From the NCBI GenBank assembly GCA_015501585.1, contig JADNRY010000028.1:1-64000 (forward strand): a stretch of 64,000 bases of DNA, in the 5' to 3' direction. Below the pieces are notes generated by a model. That model was not told the DNA's origin. It saw only the letters and a list, made by a program, of their open reading frames with translations, and did no database searches. The position numbers and the translations under genes were made by a program. The DNA is from Rhodocollybia butyracea. Lineage: Eukaryota; Basidiomycota; Agaricomycetes; Agaricales; Omphalotaceae. Shown here in pieces: positions 54,060-64,000 of this stretch. How positions within the stretch are numbered: position 1 is the stretch's first letter; every line of letters begins with the position of its first letter.

Positions 54060-55835
54060 AAACCAATTCAGTATTACGCGTTCACGTCGAATTGTGGTAC
54101 GCATCCACGGTATGAAGCCCCAAGGGGTGATCCGATGTGAATCCGTGAGGAATGAGTTTTAATGGGCAGCCCGGGCAGGCTTGAGAGTCAGGACAGCTTG
54201 CGACAGTTTGGGACTGGGTATATGCAGTGTATTAGTACGTATACATACATACATATATACATGGCCAAGGAACCCCGAGCTGTTGGGCCCATTCCAGATG
54301 AGCTCCTCGGTGCAATTACCGTGGTAGATTTACAGAAAGATCACCAGAGCACTCGGAGCTCAGTCACAAGCTGGGGTGAGAAAGGTTTGGGAGGAGCAAT
54401 CGGTCTGTCGGAATAGGTACCAGAATCCAGATGTAGATGTGTACCTAGTGGCGCAGTAACCGGGATCACAACGACGCTTTGGCTCTACGAGAAAGCTATG
54501 CCGGCAGTGAGGCGGGTTGCGCATTGTATGAAAGGCAGATTAGTTGCCTCGTTTCTGAATTAGGAGTGGCTCTAGCTTCTCGCTCCTGGTCCTTCATAGA
54601 CAACAGTTGCATCGGAGGCTAACGGCTCTCACCGCACAAGTACGAAATAATTGTGCACGCTCACAGCCAACCGCAGCAAGAGAACCTCTGCAGAAAGATA
54701 ATGGAGAGTTTACAAGATGAAACACGGTTCGAAACGTGTACACGCCATCTGCACCGATAACAGCCTCAAAGGAGCAGAGTTGTAAGTCCAGTAGGTCGAG
54801 GTCGAGGTGGCAATGCTGGCTGTCCAAAGCAGTTTCAGAACCGAAGAAGATAGTGAATGGAGTAGGAACATTCTTGAAACGGACCTTCAATAATGAATAG
54901 GTACCGAAAGTGAAGATAGAAACAGGCACGAGAGCCAGAATTAGAGACAACACAATGGAGACTACATAATCTCTCCAACCTGTATACGATGAATCTGTCA
55001 ATATGCGAACTATCTGTGAAAATGTATCGATATACCTACCCTGACAGGCGAGTCACCGATTCCTTCAAACTCATTGGAAGACTCTCTTGGTTTCTAGGTA
55101 CCCTCATTGCGCCGTTGTGCATTGAGCAGCTTGGGGACCGTCGCCTGGACAAATCTCCATTGTAGAGTATGTGGTCATTGTCTTGACAAATGGAAACAGT
55201 TCTATATGCAACGGAGTCTTCGTTGGCCATCGCGTTACTCGGAAAGAACTGAGAAGTTTTGAGAAGTAACGTCTCGATTTTCGAACGTTGAGTGAAATCG
55301 AGAGCGGAAGCCTACGTCGGAGGACGGGAGCGGTGAGGACGGCGAAAAGATCCGAAGAAAGCAATCGAGTTTGAAGCGAGTGTCAGAAGCGCTGTGAGAA
55401 GGGCGACTACCTCGACCACGGGCATATTGGTCGGATAACCGCGTGTTTCATAACCCCGCAACGTGGGCCCTGCGTCAAGGAACTCAATGTGTTTCCTCAA
55501 GGGATAGCCACGACGGCGCCACGACGACTTCGAATTACAGTTTTTATATGAGCAAAAAACTTGAACGGCTGCTATCACTCTAATCTCTTATTCGAGCAGG
55601 GATGGATCGTTGCACGATCACTTCCCAGACCGATTAATACGCAAAAAAACGCTAGAGTTGAGTATAGAAGAGGCGCGAGCGTGCTGGGATAGTCACGTAG
55701 GCTGGGATCAGAGTCCAGAGTCTAAGTCGTATCAGTAAAGCACAGACAAGATGATTATGAATCAACTGACTTTCATCACTTGTGAGTTAGCCCGGTTTAT
55801 GGTTCCTAGCCAAGATCAAGGGAAGGAAGGAAGGA
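54060..55835. repeat. duplicated segment, partner of about 61600-63410
   Basis: Matches in the same orientation from downstream of secreted-protein copy 8 (CAGGACAGCTTG, GGGACTGG, GTATTAGTA) through the membrane-protein gene to about 55825 (CAAGGGAA). Together with copies 8/9 the duplicated unit is about 2.3-2.9 kb. The partner contains a foldback insertion that this copy lacks. A short ATAC/ATAT microsatellite is at 54240-54262. Confidence 0.75.
54594..55578 (-). CDS. hypothetical membrane protein, three or more exons
   Basis: Exon-like blocks on the minus strand: one ending in IEFLDAGPTLRGYETRGYPT then NMPVVEVVALLTALLTLASN with a first hydrophobic helix; a second with NEDSVAYRTVSICQDNDHIL and YNGDLS; a third with YVVSIVLSLILALVPVSIFT, a second helix, then FKNVPTPFTIFFGSETALDS and FEAVIGADGVYTF. 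Donor-like GTAGGCTTCC (about 55315) and acceptor-like TTCCGAG (about 55235) separate the first two. The first block and NEDSV..Y..V...Q.ND.ILY.GDLS are conserved in the decayed partner at 62.4-63.1 kb, which supports coding. I do not recognise the family. The start is uncertain; the partner has V for the M of NMPVV, so translation begins upstream of it. Confidence 0.5.
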
Positions 55836-55839
55836 AGTG

Positions 55840-56341
55840 AATTACTCGGCACGGTCCAAGATCTGAACGCCGGGGCAGCCGAAGCTCCCATGGGTCTTCG
55901 GGCTGACTGCCATCAGACAGGGACGAGCTCGCAACTAGCACTAAAACTGCTGCTGTAGATCCCTGCCCAACAACAGCCACCAATTATTTACAGTACAGGC
56001 ATTGTACATGCTTATATACGGTGTTATGTATTTGTTACCTACAGTATGATGTTGCATTAATGATAGTGCATATATTGAGTGCAAACATAGAAGGAGGTTT
56101 GAATCATATATTCTCAAATATCCATATTGCAATGATTGAGAAGGGAATTTGACATGAGACCAGATAGCCTACACATGCTCCTTTCTTTTTGTTTATTGTG
56201 TATCCACTGAGTCATACGGCATTGGGGTAAGTTGCATTCTAAGAGTGCATGTCCAGCCTGAGGTGTTTCAACACTTCGCCAATAAGCTAAGCCATGGCTT
56301 TCTGGTGATGAAACAGATGGAAGTTTGTAGACTGTACTGTA
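55840..56341. other. left part of an insertion relative to the paralogous segment
   Basis: In the partner (63410) the sequences equivalent to 55825 and 58446 are adjacent, so about 2.6 kb was gained here or lost there. This first part has a GGAA repeat and no gene. Confidence 0.45.
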
Positions 56342-56606
56342 CGATTATGACCGTAAGTTCAGCCCTCTGGAGCGTTACGGGCTAAATTTGAGTTGCACCC
56401 AGTTCAACGCCCAAATTTTTGCGTTACGCATTAGTTCAGGCGCTGTAGGCGCCGCTAAAATTGCATATTGAAGCACAAAAATGCAGTTTAATGTGTTATG
56501 ACCAGATTTTTTGCAGTTCATGCCGCTGCGTTATGCGTTACAGATCTGGAGCCTTACGAGTTCAGAGTGGTTGCGTTACACGTTACTGAACTTACGGTTG
56601 TAATTG
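56342..56606. mobile_element. 265 bp MITE with TA target duplication
   Basis: Ends CGATTATGACCGTAAGTTCAG and, from the other side, CAATTACAACCGTAAGTTCAG; TA lies on both sides (56340-56341, 56607-56608). The interior has several GCGTTAC motifs in both orientations. A TA duplication fits Tc1/mariner-like mobilisation. No ORF. Confidence 0.7.
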
Positions 56607-56773
56607 TACAGTAGTTCTGAAGCAGCTATGTATTGATGGCTTCAGAAATTTACTAACATCAGGAGCTTTGCCTGCTGCTAACATATTGGCAGGAGTACAG
56701 TCTAGGATGTAATATGTATTCCCAGCACTGCAGTGCAATGTAAAGAATTGTTATTTAGTTTTCTAAGTCGCTG

Positions 56774-57146
56774 CATCAGGAAAAGCCATTTTTGCCTAGG
56801 TGACCCCAGAGTGGCCTAAAGCAAACTAGGTGACCTATGAATCCTATGGCATCCTAGGAATTTGGGCTCGTCCCTTGCCAGTCAAGGCTCTTGAGGATTC
56901 CCTAGGCAAGCCTAGGTTTGCCCAGGTTTGCCCAGGTGCTCCTGGGGAACACCTGGGGAACACCTGGGCAAACCTGGGCAAGCCTAGGCTTGCCCTGGGT
57001 TTGCCTAGGATACCCTAGGGAATCCTCAAGAGCTTTGACTGGCAAGGGACGAGCCCAAATTCCTAGGATGCCATAGGATTCATAGGTCACCTAGTTTGCT
57101 TTAGGCCACTCTGGGGTCACCTAGGCAAAAATGGCTTTTCCTGATG
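56774..57146. mobile_element. foldback element, copy 3 (373 bp)
   Basis: CATCAGGAAAAGCCA...TGGCTTTTCCTGATG, full-length hairpin, flanked by TG on both sides (56772-56773, 57147-57148). Nearly the same centre as copy 2. Confidence 0.9.
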
Positions 57147-57148
57147 TG

Positions 57149-58788
57149 TGTTGTAAAATATTAGAGAATGCCTGTTTCTGTATATTGACAGACCCCTTAA
57201 TAGAGGTTTGATCATCCCAACAGTCTACAAAAGTGACTGTTGGACTCCAGTGTCCACCATGGTTGTCTGTCCAGTGAGTGCCTTGTTAGTGTTTAAGTAT
57301 TGTGACTTCACAGCCTCAGCCGTTAGGTCCCATGTAGTTGTAGTGTGTGACCCTTGGTGAGGGCACTAATCACTGATCCTATATGTACAAATACAATTGC
57401 ATAATGTATGGTTTAGGAGGGCAGATGCATCTATTTTCATCGGTAGTAGGGCATATATAAGACCATCAAGCTAAGGCTCTTACATATACCAGGGAGATAT
57501 ATAATAAATATATTATATTCAACTGTGAAGTTCAAGAGCCAGGACAGTCAAGTTTCGGTTCAACGAACCTTTTCTTTTGTAGTTTACTTTGAGTTTATGT
57601 TTTGACAGAAGTGACCCGTGGCTAGGGTAACTAGAGTATTATAGCTTGATTATAGCAGATTGTCCCAAGAATATGAGAACCAAGATGAGAACCGTTCAGT
57701 AATAAGTATTGATAGTGTATGTACAAATAGTATTATAGCAGTTTGTCCTGAAAATATGAGAACTGTTCAGTAATAGTATGTACAGACTTCCCATGCAATG
57801 ATAAGTTCTTCGATACGTGTTGCTGTCATCTGACTCTCAACTGCAATTTGACTGAAATCTTGGAATCTCTGATTGGTGGGATTGCGGAAAGTTTCAGCAT
57901 AAGAGTTAACGCCGTACTAACGGCGTTGGTAATTTACCAAAGTATACCTAAGGGCGTCTCAGAGAACGGATGGGTTGCCAGAGGCGAACAGATCTAGAGA
58001 GATACATGTAGGAAGCGGCGGGCCGGAAACGAGCCTGCACCATTGATATCAATAATCGATAGGCACGTGAGATCTTGATTGGAAAATTTTACTTTTAGAA
58101 TGAGTGGTTGTTCAACGTAGTGCTAACGGGTGAGACAGCAGCATAGCAGAACAGACAAGAGATTTCTTGGGTAGGATGAATAATCTTTCAGTATTCAATG
58201 AATACTAAGTAATATGTAACGAGAATTTTGTATCATAATGATATAACCCGTGCAGAAACACGAGCAGAATACGCCTGTTTTACAGGACTTTTATATTTTT
58301 GGCTTTGCGCAAGGCGCTAGGCCTATTTTTGTTGCTCTCAGAGCTATGAACGTACCATTTTCACTTGTTTTCTTCGAGGTTAACATCGTTTAGGGTTTGG
58401 CGCTTATTTGATGGTGGTGGCGGGAAGAGGAATTGCCGAAATTCAACGGGGATGAATCTTTCAACTGAGTGTTTGAAATTTCATAGCCCTGGGGGTCTTC
58501 AAGCTTCAAGCTCAAGCTCCATAACGACGTCGAATCTAGCTAGACCAAAAAAGATCAATGAACGAGGCGAAATGCAGGAGATATAACGAGACTTGCTCAG
58601 CATGAGCAAAAAACTGGCCCTTTTTTGTAAAGGAGGTAATCAACGGAGAATCCACTTTTGACTACTCGGCCTAAAGATGGGTAATGGTGATGTGCAGCGT
58701 AATGAGATCGTCAAATTGAAGCGGAGGAGGTATGTTGGGTATTGGAGATAACGATAGAAGTTCATTCTAATACGAGTTGAGGTAGGAG
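57149..58788. other. unassigned DNA, possible LTR remnant
   Basis: 57350-57800 has LTR-like features: TGTGACCCTTGGTGAGGG, a TATA box in GGGCATATATAAGACC and an imperfect direct repeat of about 75 bp (57645-57780; ATTATAGCAG.TTGTCC, GAGAAC.GTTCAGTAATA). No terminus pair found. 58380-58790 is paralogous to 63410-63830. No gene called. Confidence 0.4.
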
Positions 58789-59088
58789 CTAAAAAAGAAG
58801 CCTACCGTGTCCGGGTCTAATATAATCAAACAATCCAAGTCCCAAGCAAAGGAAAAAGGCATCCTGTAGCGTAAGTTGAAGAGGTTCCAGGTGTTCCAAA
58901 GGCTCTTCCTTCGTTTCAGCGTCTTTTGCATCACCCAACTGCTCCTGCTCTAAACCTGCGTCCGCTTCAGGTCTCATGGTACTGGATTTCCGTGTAGCTC
59001 CATCTGGACCAAACAGCGCAGGAACAGCCACCCTTCCTTCAGTTTCAAGAATAGTGTCGGCTTCGGCGGTGGCTGCTGCGCGATGCAC
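58789..59088 (-). CDS. hypothetical protein, single recognisable exon
   Basis: An acidic stretch (LETEGRVAVPALFGPDG, AGLEQEQLGDAKDAETKEEP) followed by LQLTLQDAFFLCLGLGLFDY and IRPGHG, then a donor-like GTAGGCTTC. An AG just before ACCGTGCATCG suggests the exon is internal, so the ATG at 59088 may not be the true start. A decayed partner lies at 63830-64000 (QRTLQEAF, GTWIV). No family recognised. Confidence 0.4.
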   Translation of the reverse strand: MHRAAATAEADTILETEGRVAVPALFGPDGATRKSSTMRPEADAGLEQEQLGDAKDAETKEEPLEHLEPLQLTLQDAFFLCLGLGLFDYIRPGHGRLLF

Positions 59089-59089
59089 G

Positions 59090-59899
59090 GTCTAATTTGA
59101 AGTATTTGCGGTCAGCGCTACGTTTCTCTCGATCTAAGAACAAAGATCATAAACTCTTTGCAATAAAGCAAAAATAACACATTTTACCCACTTTCCTTTT
59201 CCTATCCTTCGTCTGCTGCACACCAGCTTGGTTTGCTTCTTTAGAGATTCCCTATGCCCAAAAAGCTTCTTCTCCAGATCTCAGTGACTATCCAGACAGA
59301 ACGCAAATAGTCTAAGCGCCTGTTCTGTCATGACGTGTGATCACAATCATGACTCATCGACATTATTCACTCTCGGACTCTGAGACTTGCACACAAGAAT
59401 GTAGTACGTATACTGTGCATAGTTTTGGGGCTGACAAGCGTTAACATTGAAAAGTTACGTTGACCCCTTGATGCTTTGCATACAGAAAACTTGGTATGTT
59501 TTTGCGCCTCTTTCCTGGGCTGAAACGCCCAAAATGCAGTCCAGATCTTTCTTTGTGGAACGTTGCCAGAAACCAGCGACTTTCATTGCTTTAATCTCTT
59601 GGCACCATCGGGGGACTCACATTGTTGTCCCCTGCTGTCCGTTAAGTTTGCAAGGTAGGGGACCGAGATACTTTTTAAGATTTGCACTTGCCAGGTACTA
59701 GGTAGTCTGTGGGACTCCGGGCAGGCTCTCCTTCCATCTCCTTCCACTCCCCTGTTTTTTGTTAGTAAATATAAATCATAATTTCATATACCTTTCATAA
59801 ACCCCGCCTTCTCGTGCCCACCTGTTTAGTATTTACACCACTAAAACCCCGGGCCCGGCCAGTATGAGTAATTTGGTTAGGACTAAGATTTTCCCGGAC
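59090..59899. other. gene-free spacer and LINE 3' flank
   Basis: The right part (from about 59700) is probably the 3' untranslated end of the LINE fragment. The 84-codon frame at 59447 has no features. Confidence 0.4.
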
Positions 59900-60346
59900 T
59901 ATGTGCATCCAAGTTGATCTCACCATGCTTTTAGATAGTTTCTGCCAGCCTTATTTGCTTGATGTGAGGAGGGTGTCCAGTTGGTACTGGCTTTCCAGTG
60001 TCCATCGCCACCGGTTCTCAATTTCTCGTTTTGATGGTGGGTTTTCCCCGTTGATTACACGTTTTTTTCTCATCTTCCAGATCAAGTATGCGCTTTCTGA
60101 TACTAGGATGCGGTACCGGCGTGATTCACCTGGGAGGGCTTTCCCATCTGCATCACAGAAGTTTGTCCTACCACAGGCCATCATTATCCCAGAGGTGGGC
60201 TCTATTCATTCTGTGTGTCGCTTCTCCCATGCTTTCTGGGCTAGTCCCCATACCTCCTTCTGGCCCGGGCAGGAGCACTCAAAGAGGATGTGCTCCATTG
60301 TTTCGGGAACTTGGCAGACATTGCATCCCCTTCTATGTTCAAAGTG
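59900..60346 (-). pseudogene. C-terminal end of a LINE (Tad/I-type) retrotransposon ORF2
   Basis: On the minus strand the frame reads RRGCNVCQVPETMEHILFEC, the CCHC zinc motif (CX2CX7HX4C) that follows RNase H/RT in fungal LINEs, then WGLAQKAWEKRHTEW, GIIMACGRTNF, RRYRILVSESAYLIWKMR and EIENRWRWTLESQYQLDTLL. All are typical of the C-terminal region of basidiomycete LINE ORF2. The copy starts abruptly at about 60346, joined to cluster repeat sequence, so it is 5' truncated as usual for LINEs. Confidence 0.85.
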
Positions 60347-61034
60347 TCATGAATGCCACGCGCTAATGGAGCAGATAGAGATAGTGAGCTATAGAGTGAG
60401 CAGATGAATAAATAGCCGGACGAGTCAATGCATGCCTTCACACCGCCATACTTACGAAACGCCCGAAGTCTGTGGGCCTCCAGAAGCCCCACAGGCACGG
60501 ACATCTCAACGGGGGCATGGGAGGGTGTGGGCTGGGGAGGTCCTCATACCCCTCCGATGATACGGGTCAACCAGCACACAAAGGTATATTCACAGAGTCA
60601 TAGAGAGTCATGTCAACCTTGGTGAAGCATATCTTGATTTCTATCCTCTTTGCGGTATGCTTGTATCTACTTTGTCTGATTTCCCAATGTTATGCCAGTG
60701 CATATCAGACTTTACCGCCTGATTGCAGCTTTGAAAGCAGCCGTAATGCGGTCGGATTAGAAGTATTAATACTAGTACATAGACACGAACCCTTCCAAAC
60801 AAACAAAGACAGGACTCAAGCTGAATACTAAGTTCAATCCAGATGAGATCCAGATGAGTCAGACTTTAAACCCGCGCAAACGCAACTCTACATGGTGATC
60901 GATCCTCCACCATAGACCTCTGTTTTATATGTAAACGAGTATTCTCTTTGCAAAAGACTAGATAGCTAGGCTAGACCTCTGTTACTGCAGTTAAATATTT
61001 GTAGTGAAAAGTAAAAAATGGGAAACTCACTTGC
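60347..61034. other. cluster repeat unit
   Basis: Paralogous to 50000-50650 and in part to 53100-53410. Short frames only. Confidence 0.5.
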
Positions 61035-61454
61035 TTAACCATCATATTTGTGACAGATCACTTCCATTGCATTAAACACCCCGTGTGAGTACATAAAAGG
61101 CGTATCCTTTTTCTTCTTTCCTTCAATCCGTTCCTCGTCAACATTTCTTTCTTTGTCCAATTTGAATATGTGGAGGTTACAATCATCTCCAGGAAAGGGA
61201 GTCACAAATTTCCCGTGAGTTGAACTGGGAACAACCAAGCGATTTTGGTTATCCTGGATAGGTTTGTTTATTGATTCGAGTGTGCCAGTCTCTTTACCAC
61301 TGGCATCAAAGGCAACAATAATTATCTCTTCGGGTTCCGGGGATGGACTTTTTGTGGAAGGACACTTCTTGACAGCAACTGCGAGAACGCAGTTAAAAGT
61401 GGCGATGGCCATGGTCGCATAGAGCAGTAGGGAAGGAAAAGCAGCTGTGCGCAT
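61035..61454 (-). CDS. small secreted protein, family copy 9
   Basis: 139 codons, same length as copy 8. MRTAAFPSLLLYATMAIATF start, signal peptide to about VLAVAVK, then KKCPSTKSPSPEPEE, EIIIVAFDASGKETGTLESI, THGKFVTPFPGDDC, a charged loop (EERIEGKKKKDTPF), YSHGVFNAMEVICHKYDG and TAA. It has an extra cysteine at KKCP compared with copy 8, and an aspartate inserted before the first family cysteine. The donor GTGAGTTTCC follows the stop. Confidence 0.8.
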   Translation of the reverse strand: MRTAAFPSLLLYATMAIATFNCVLAVAVKKCPSTKSPSPEPEEIIIVAFDASGKETGTLESINKPIQDNQNRLVVPSSTHGKFVTPFPGDDCNLHIFKLDKERNVDEERIEGKKKKDTPFMYSHGVFNAMEVICHKYDG

Positions 61455-62034
61455 ATTTGTATAGATTTTTGTGTCTATACCGGCGTGTGGTAGAGACCAA
61501 CTTGATGTATGCCTGAAGAATTTCAAGAGACAAGACCAGCTCGTTGGGGAGTGAAAGAAGAGATATCCTTGAGTTTAAGTATCTAGAAACCAATTCAGGT
61601 GACACACATACACGGTATGGACAGCTCGGGACAGCTTGGGACCCCAAGTTGGGACTGGTTGTATTAGTAAGTATACACATATTTAGGAGCTCTTGAGCCA
61701 AATCTTTGAGTGGATAGGAGATCAGTCACAAGAGGTGGTGACAGAGGTTGGGAGGTGCAATCAGCCTGCCAGAACAGGTACCAGATATGGCCCAGTAAAG
61801 GGGTTGCAACGACGCTTACTACAATTTGGCTCTACGAAAAAGCTATGCCGATAGTGTATGTCGTTTCAGAATTAGGAGTAGCTCTAGCCCCTCACTCATG
61901 GTCCTTCATAGGCAATGACAGTTGCATCAGAGACTGAAACATCTGCCACCTCCGAAGTAATGATAAATTACTGCACAATCACAGTCAACGTATGATCATC
62001 GCAGAGAACCTCTGCCGTAAGATAAAGGAGAATT

Positions 62035-62387
62035 CACCAGGAAAAGCCATTTTTGCCTAGGTGACCCCAGAGTAGCCTAAAGCAAACTAGGTGACCTATG
62101 AATCCTATGGCATCCTAGGAATTTGGGCTCGTCCCTTGCCAGTCAAGGCTCTTGAGGATTCCCTAGGCAAGCCTAGGTTTGCCCAGGTGCTCCTGGGGAA
62201 CACCTGGGGAACACCTGGGCAAACCTGGGCAAACCTAGGCTTGCCCTGGGTTTGCCTAGGGAATCCTCAAGAGCCTTGACTGGCAAGGGACGAGCCCAAA
62301 TTCCTAGGATGCCATAGGATTCATAGGTCACCTAGTTTGCTTTATGCCACTCTGGGGTCACCTAGGCAAAAACGGCTTTTCCTGATG
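62035..62387. mobile_element. foldback element, copy 4 (353 bp)
   Basis: CACCAGGAAAAGCCA...CGGCTTTTCCTGATG, flanked by TT on both sides (62033-62034, 62388-62389). About 20 bp shorter than the others in the central CCTAGG/CCCAGG region. The paralogous segment at 54690-54710 (GAGAGTTTACAAGATG) is an empty site and supports a 2 bp duplication. Confidence 0.9.
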
Positions 62388-62399
62388 TTGACAAGATGA

Positions 62400-63200
62400 A
62401 ACACGGCTAGACACCATTTCCACCGATAACAGCCTCAAAGGTAAGTCCAGTAGGTCGAGGCGGAGATGGCTGACTGTCCAAATCAGTTTCAGAACCAAAG
62501 AAGTGAGTGGAGTAGGAACACTCTTGAACTGGAGCTTCGACAATGGCTAGGCAACCGAAAGCGAAGAAAGATAATATTTTTAAAAAAAAGGAGACAAGAG
62601 GCCAGAGTTAAAGACAGTATGCATTGAGAACACCATATACGATGAATCTGTCAATATGCGAACTGTCTGTGAAAATGGATCAATGTACCATGTTTCCTAA
62701 CAGACGAGTCACCGAGTCCTTCAAACTCATCAGCAGATACTCTTGTTTCTAGGTACGGCCCTTGTGGCACCGTTGTGCTTTGATCAGCTAGGGAGCTGAG
62801 AGATCACCACTGTAGAGTATGCGGTCATTGCCCTGGAAGATGAAAACAGCTGTATACGTAACGGAGTCTTCGTTACCGCGTTACTCGGAAAAAAAATTGA
62901 GAGAAGTTTTGAGAAGTAATGACCCGATTTTTGAGCATCAAGCGAAATTGAGAGTGGCAGCCTACATCGGAGAACGGGGAGCGGTGAGGGCGACGAAAAG
63001 ATTCGAAGAGGGCAATTGGGTTTGGGGCGGGTGACAGGGGCGCTGTGAGAAGGGCGACTACCTCGACCACGGGTACATTGGTCAGATAACCGCGTGTTTC
63101 ATACTCTTGCAACACGAGCCCTACCTCACAGAACTCAATGTCTTTTGGTGATTCCTCAAGCGATAGCCACGACAGTGACTTCGAAGTACTGAACGGGAAT
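62400..63200 (-). pseudogene. decayed partner of the membrane-protein gene
   Basis: Recognisable pieces: EYETRGYLTNVPVVEVVALL with IEFCEVGLVL before it, NEDSVTYTAVFIFQGNDRIL, and HFFGSETDLDSQ with FEAVIGGNGV near 62400-62500. The second transmembrane helix is lost, frames change between blocks and a poly-A tract at 62580 marks a break. Paralogous to 54594-55578. Confidence 0.55.
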
Positions 63201-63410
63201 GAATCGTTGCACGATTACTATCCTGACCGAGTAATACGCAAAACATGCCGGAGTGTTGAGGTTGAGGATGCTCCACGAGAGGCATGAGCGTTCTGGGATA
63301 GTCAGGTAGGTCAGAATCAGAGTCGCCAGTAAAGCACAGACAAGATAATGGGGAATCAATTTGCTTTTGTCATTGGTTAGTTTGATTTATCCTTCCTAGC
63401 GAAGAGCAAG

Positions 63411-63829
63411 GGAACGGGGATGATTCTTGTCACTCAGTGCTTGAAATTTGTTGACCTTATGGGGCTTTATAACGGTGGCAAATCTAGTTAGAGCAAAAAG
63501 GGTCAACAGACGAAGCGGAATGTAGATAACGACACTTACTCATGATGCAGGAGTACTTGAGTATTAGTGACCCTCTTTTGTGGAGGTAATCAACGGAGAA
63601 CTTGGGTCCACTTTTGACTATCCATCTTAGGTCTTGAGATTTGGTAATGGTGGTACGCAGCATAATGCATAATGTATGAGGAAGGGATTGTCAGATTGGA
63701 GCTCGGAGGGATGGGCGAGGTACACTTTATGGAAGATTATTCATCCGATAAAGGTTCATCGACATCCTAATAAGAGCTGAGGTAACCAAAAAACAAAGGA
63801 AAGAAACATACCGGGTCCAAGTCTGATAC
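63411..63829. other. paralogue of 58440-58790, no gene
   Basis: Similar to the region before the 58789 exon (for example AGGTAATCAACGGAGAA and GGTAATGGTG). No gene. Confidence 0.45.
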
Positions 63830-64000
63830 GCTCGAACAATCCAAGTTCCAACAAGGAGAAAGGCTTCCTGAAGCGTACGTTGTAGCTCAGGTTCCTTCGA
63901 ATTTGTTTCAGATCCTTTGCATCACCCAACTGCTCCTCGCTTCAGGTTCAACGGTCTTGGAAATCCATGTAGCACCAGAAGGAATTTCTGCGCAGCAACA
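63830..64000 (-). pseudogene. partner of the 58789-59088 exon, running off the window
   Basis: The minus strand keeps KEPELQRTLQEAFLLVGTWI and the CAGTTGGGTGATGCAAAGGA stretch (followed by stops) of the partner. The frame is interrupted by TGA within about 25 codons of the window edge. Confidence 0.45.

Larger units (their letters stand above)
61600..63410. repeat. duplicated segment, partner of about 54060-55835
   Basis: Matching stretches include ACAATTTGGCTCTACGA(A)AAAGCTATGCCG, GAGAACCTCTGC, GATGAAACACGG and CCACGGG(C/T)A(C/T)ATTGGTC. It carries the foldback insertion at 62035-62387. The membrane-protein exons it should hold are broken. Confidence 0.7.

Noticed and set aside
33653..62279. 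ORFs of about 61-78 codons starting MTYESYGILGIWARPL at 13744, 33653, 56830, 62091 and mirrored on the other strand
   Set aside because: They are translations of the arms of the foldback element, appear symmetrically on both strands, and have no independent coding evidence.

Overview
The window looks like a repeat-rich accessory region of a filamentous basidiomycete, probably an Agaricomycete. Pointers are introns of about 50 nt, Ty1/copia elements primed by the initiator-tRNA anticodon arm, a LINE tail, alpha-kinase and integrase-core genes of a type I associate with mushroom-forming fungi, and a multicopy family of small secreted proteins. A Rhizoctonia/Ceratobasidium-like host is only a guess. 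I see no housekeeping gene.

Layout. 1-10.6 kb: two broken copia elements on the minus strand (A at 1.9-4.9 kb, B at 5.96-9.9 kb), a copia 3' end on the plus strand at the left edge, and arrays of an 11-12 bp repeat. 10.6-14.8 kb: the same repeat in the opposite orientation, interrupted by a foldback element, two hAT-like MITE copies and an unidentified 0.8 kb island. 14.8-16.5 kb: AT-rich DNA with an exact 261 bp tandem duplication. 16.5-20.3 kb: debris and the first secreted-protein gene.

20.3-34.4 kb is the centre of interest. A solo copia LTR has been split by nested DNA transposons. Element 1 (20384-25152) and element 2 (25160-34198, about 75 bp terminal inverted repeats and a 6 bp target duplication CTGGTA) each carry the same head-to-head gene pair: an alpha-kinase with CxxC motifs on the minus strand and a DDE integrase-core protein on the plus strand. 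Start codons are 250 bp apart in both. All four genes are broken, several by C-to-T type nonsense changes. Element 2 has itself been hit by a 1387 bp DNA element (2 bp target duplication), a 1477 bp LTR element with a gag-like ORF (5 bp duplication GAGAT), a 1429 bp hAT-type element (8 bp duplication CAAGTTTG) and a 373 bp foldback element. I know of no described transposon that pairs an alpha-kinase with an integrase. I propose it as the undescribed system here.

35-64 kb: a cluster of small secreted proteins. With the copy at 18.5 kb there are nine recognisable genes, all on the minus strand, plus at least five remnants, embedded in a duplicated and decayed unit. They share a signal peptide beginning MRT, two conserved cysteines, a common upstream promoter block and an intron donor at the 3' end. 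The cluster also holds a different secreted protein gene (47.4-48.1 kb), a two-helix membrane protein with a decayed paralogue (54.6-55.6 and 62.4-63.1 kb), two more foldback copies, a TA-flanked MITE and a LINE 3' end. The secreted-protein family may be effector-like; that is inference from architecture and clustering only.
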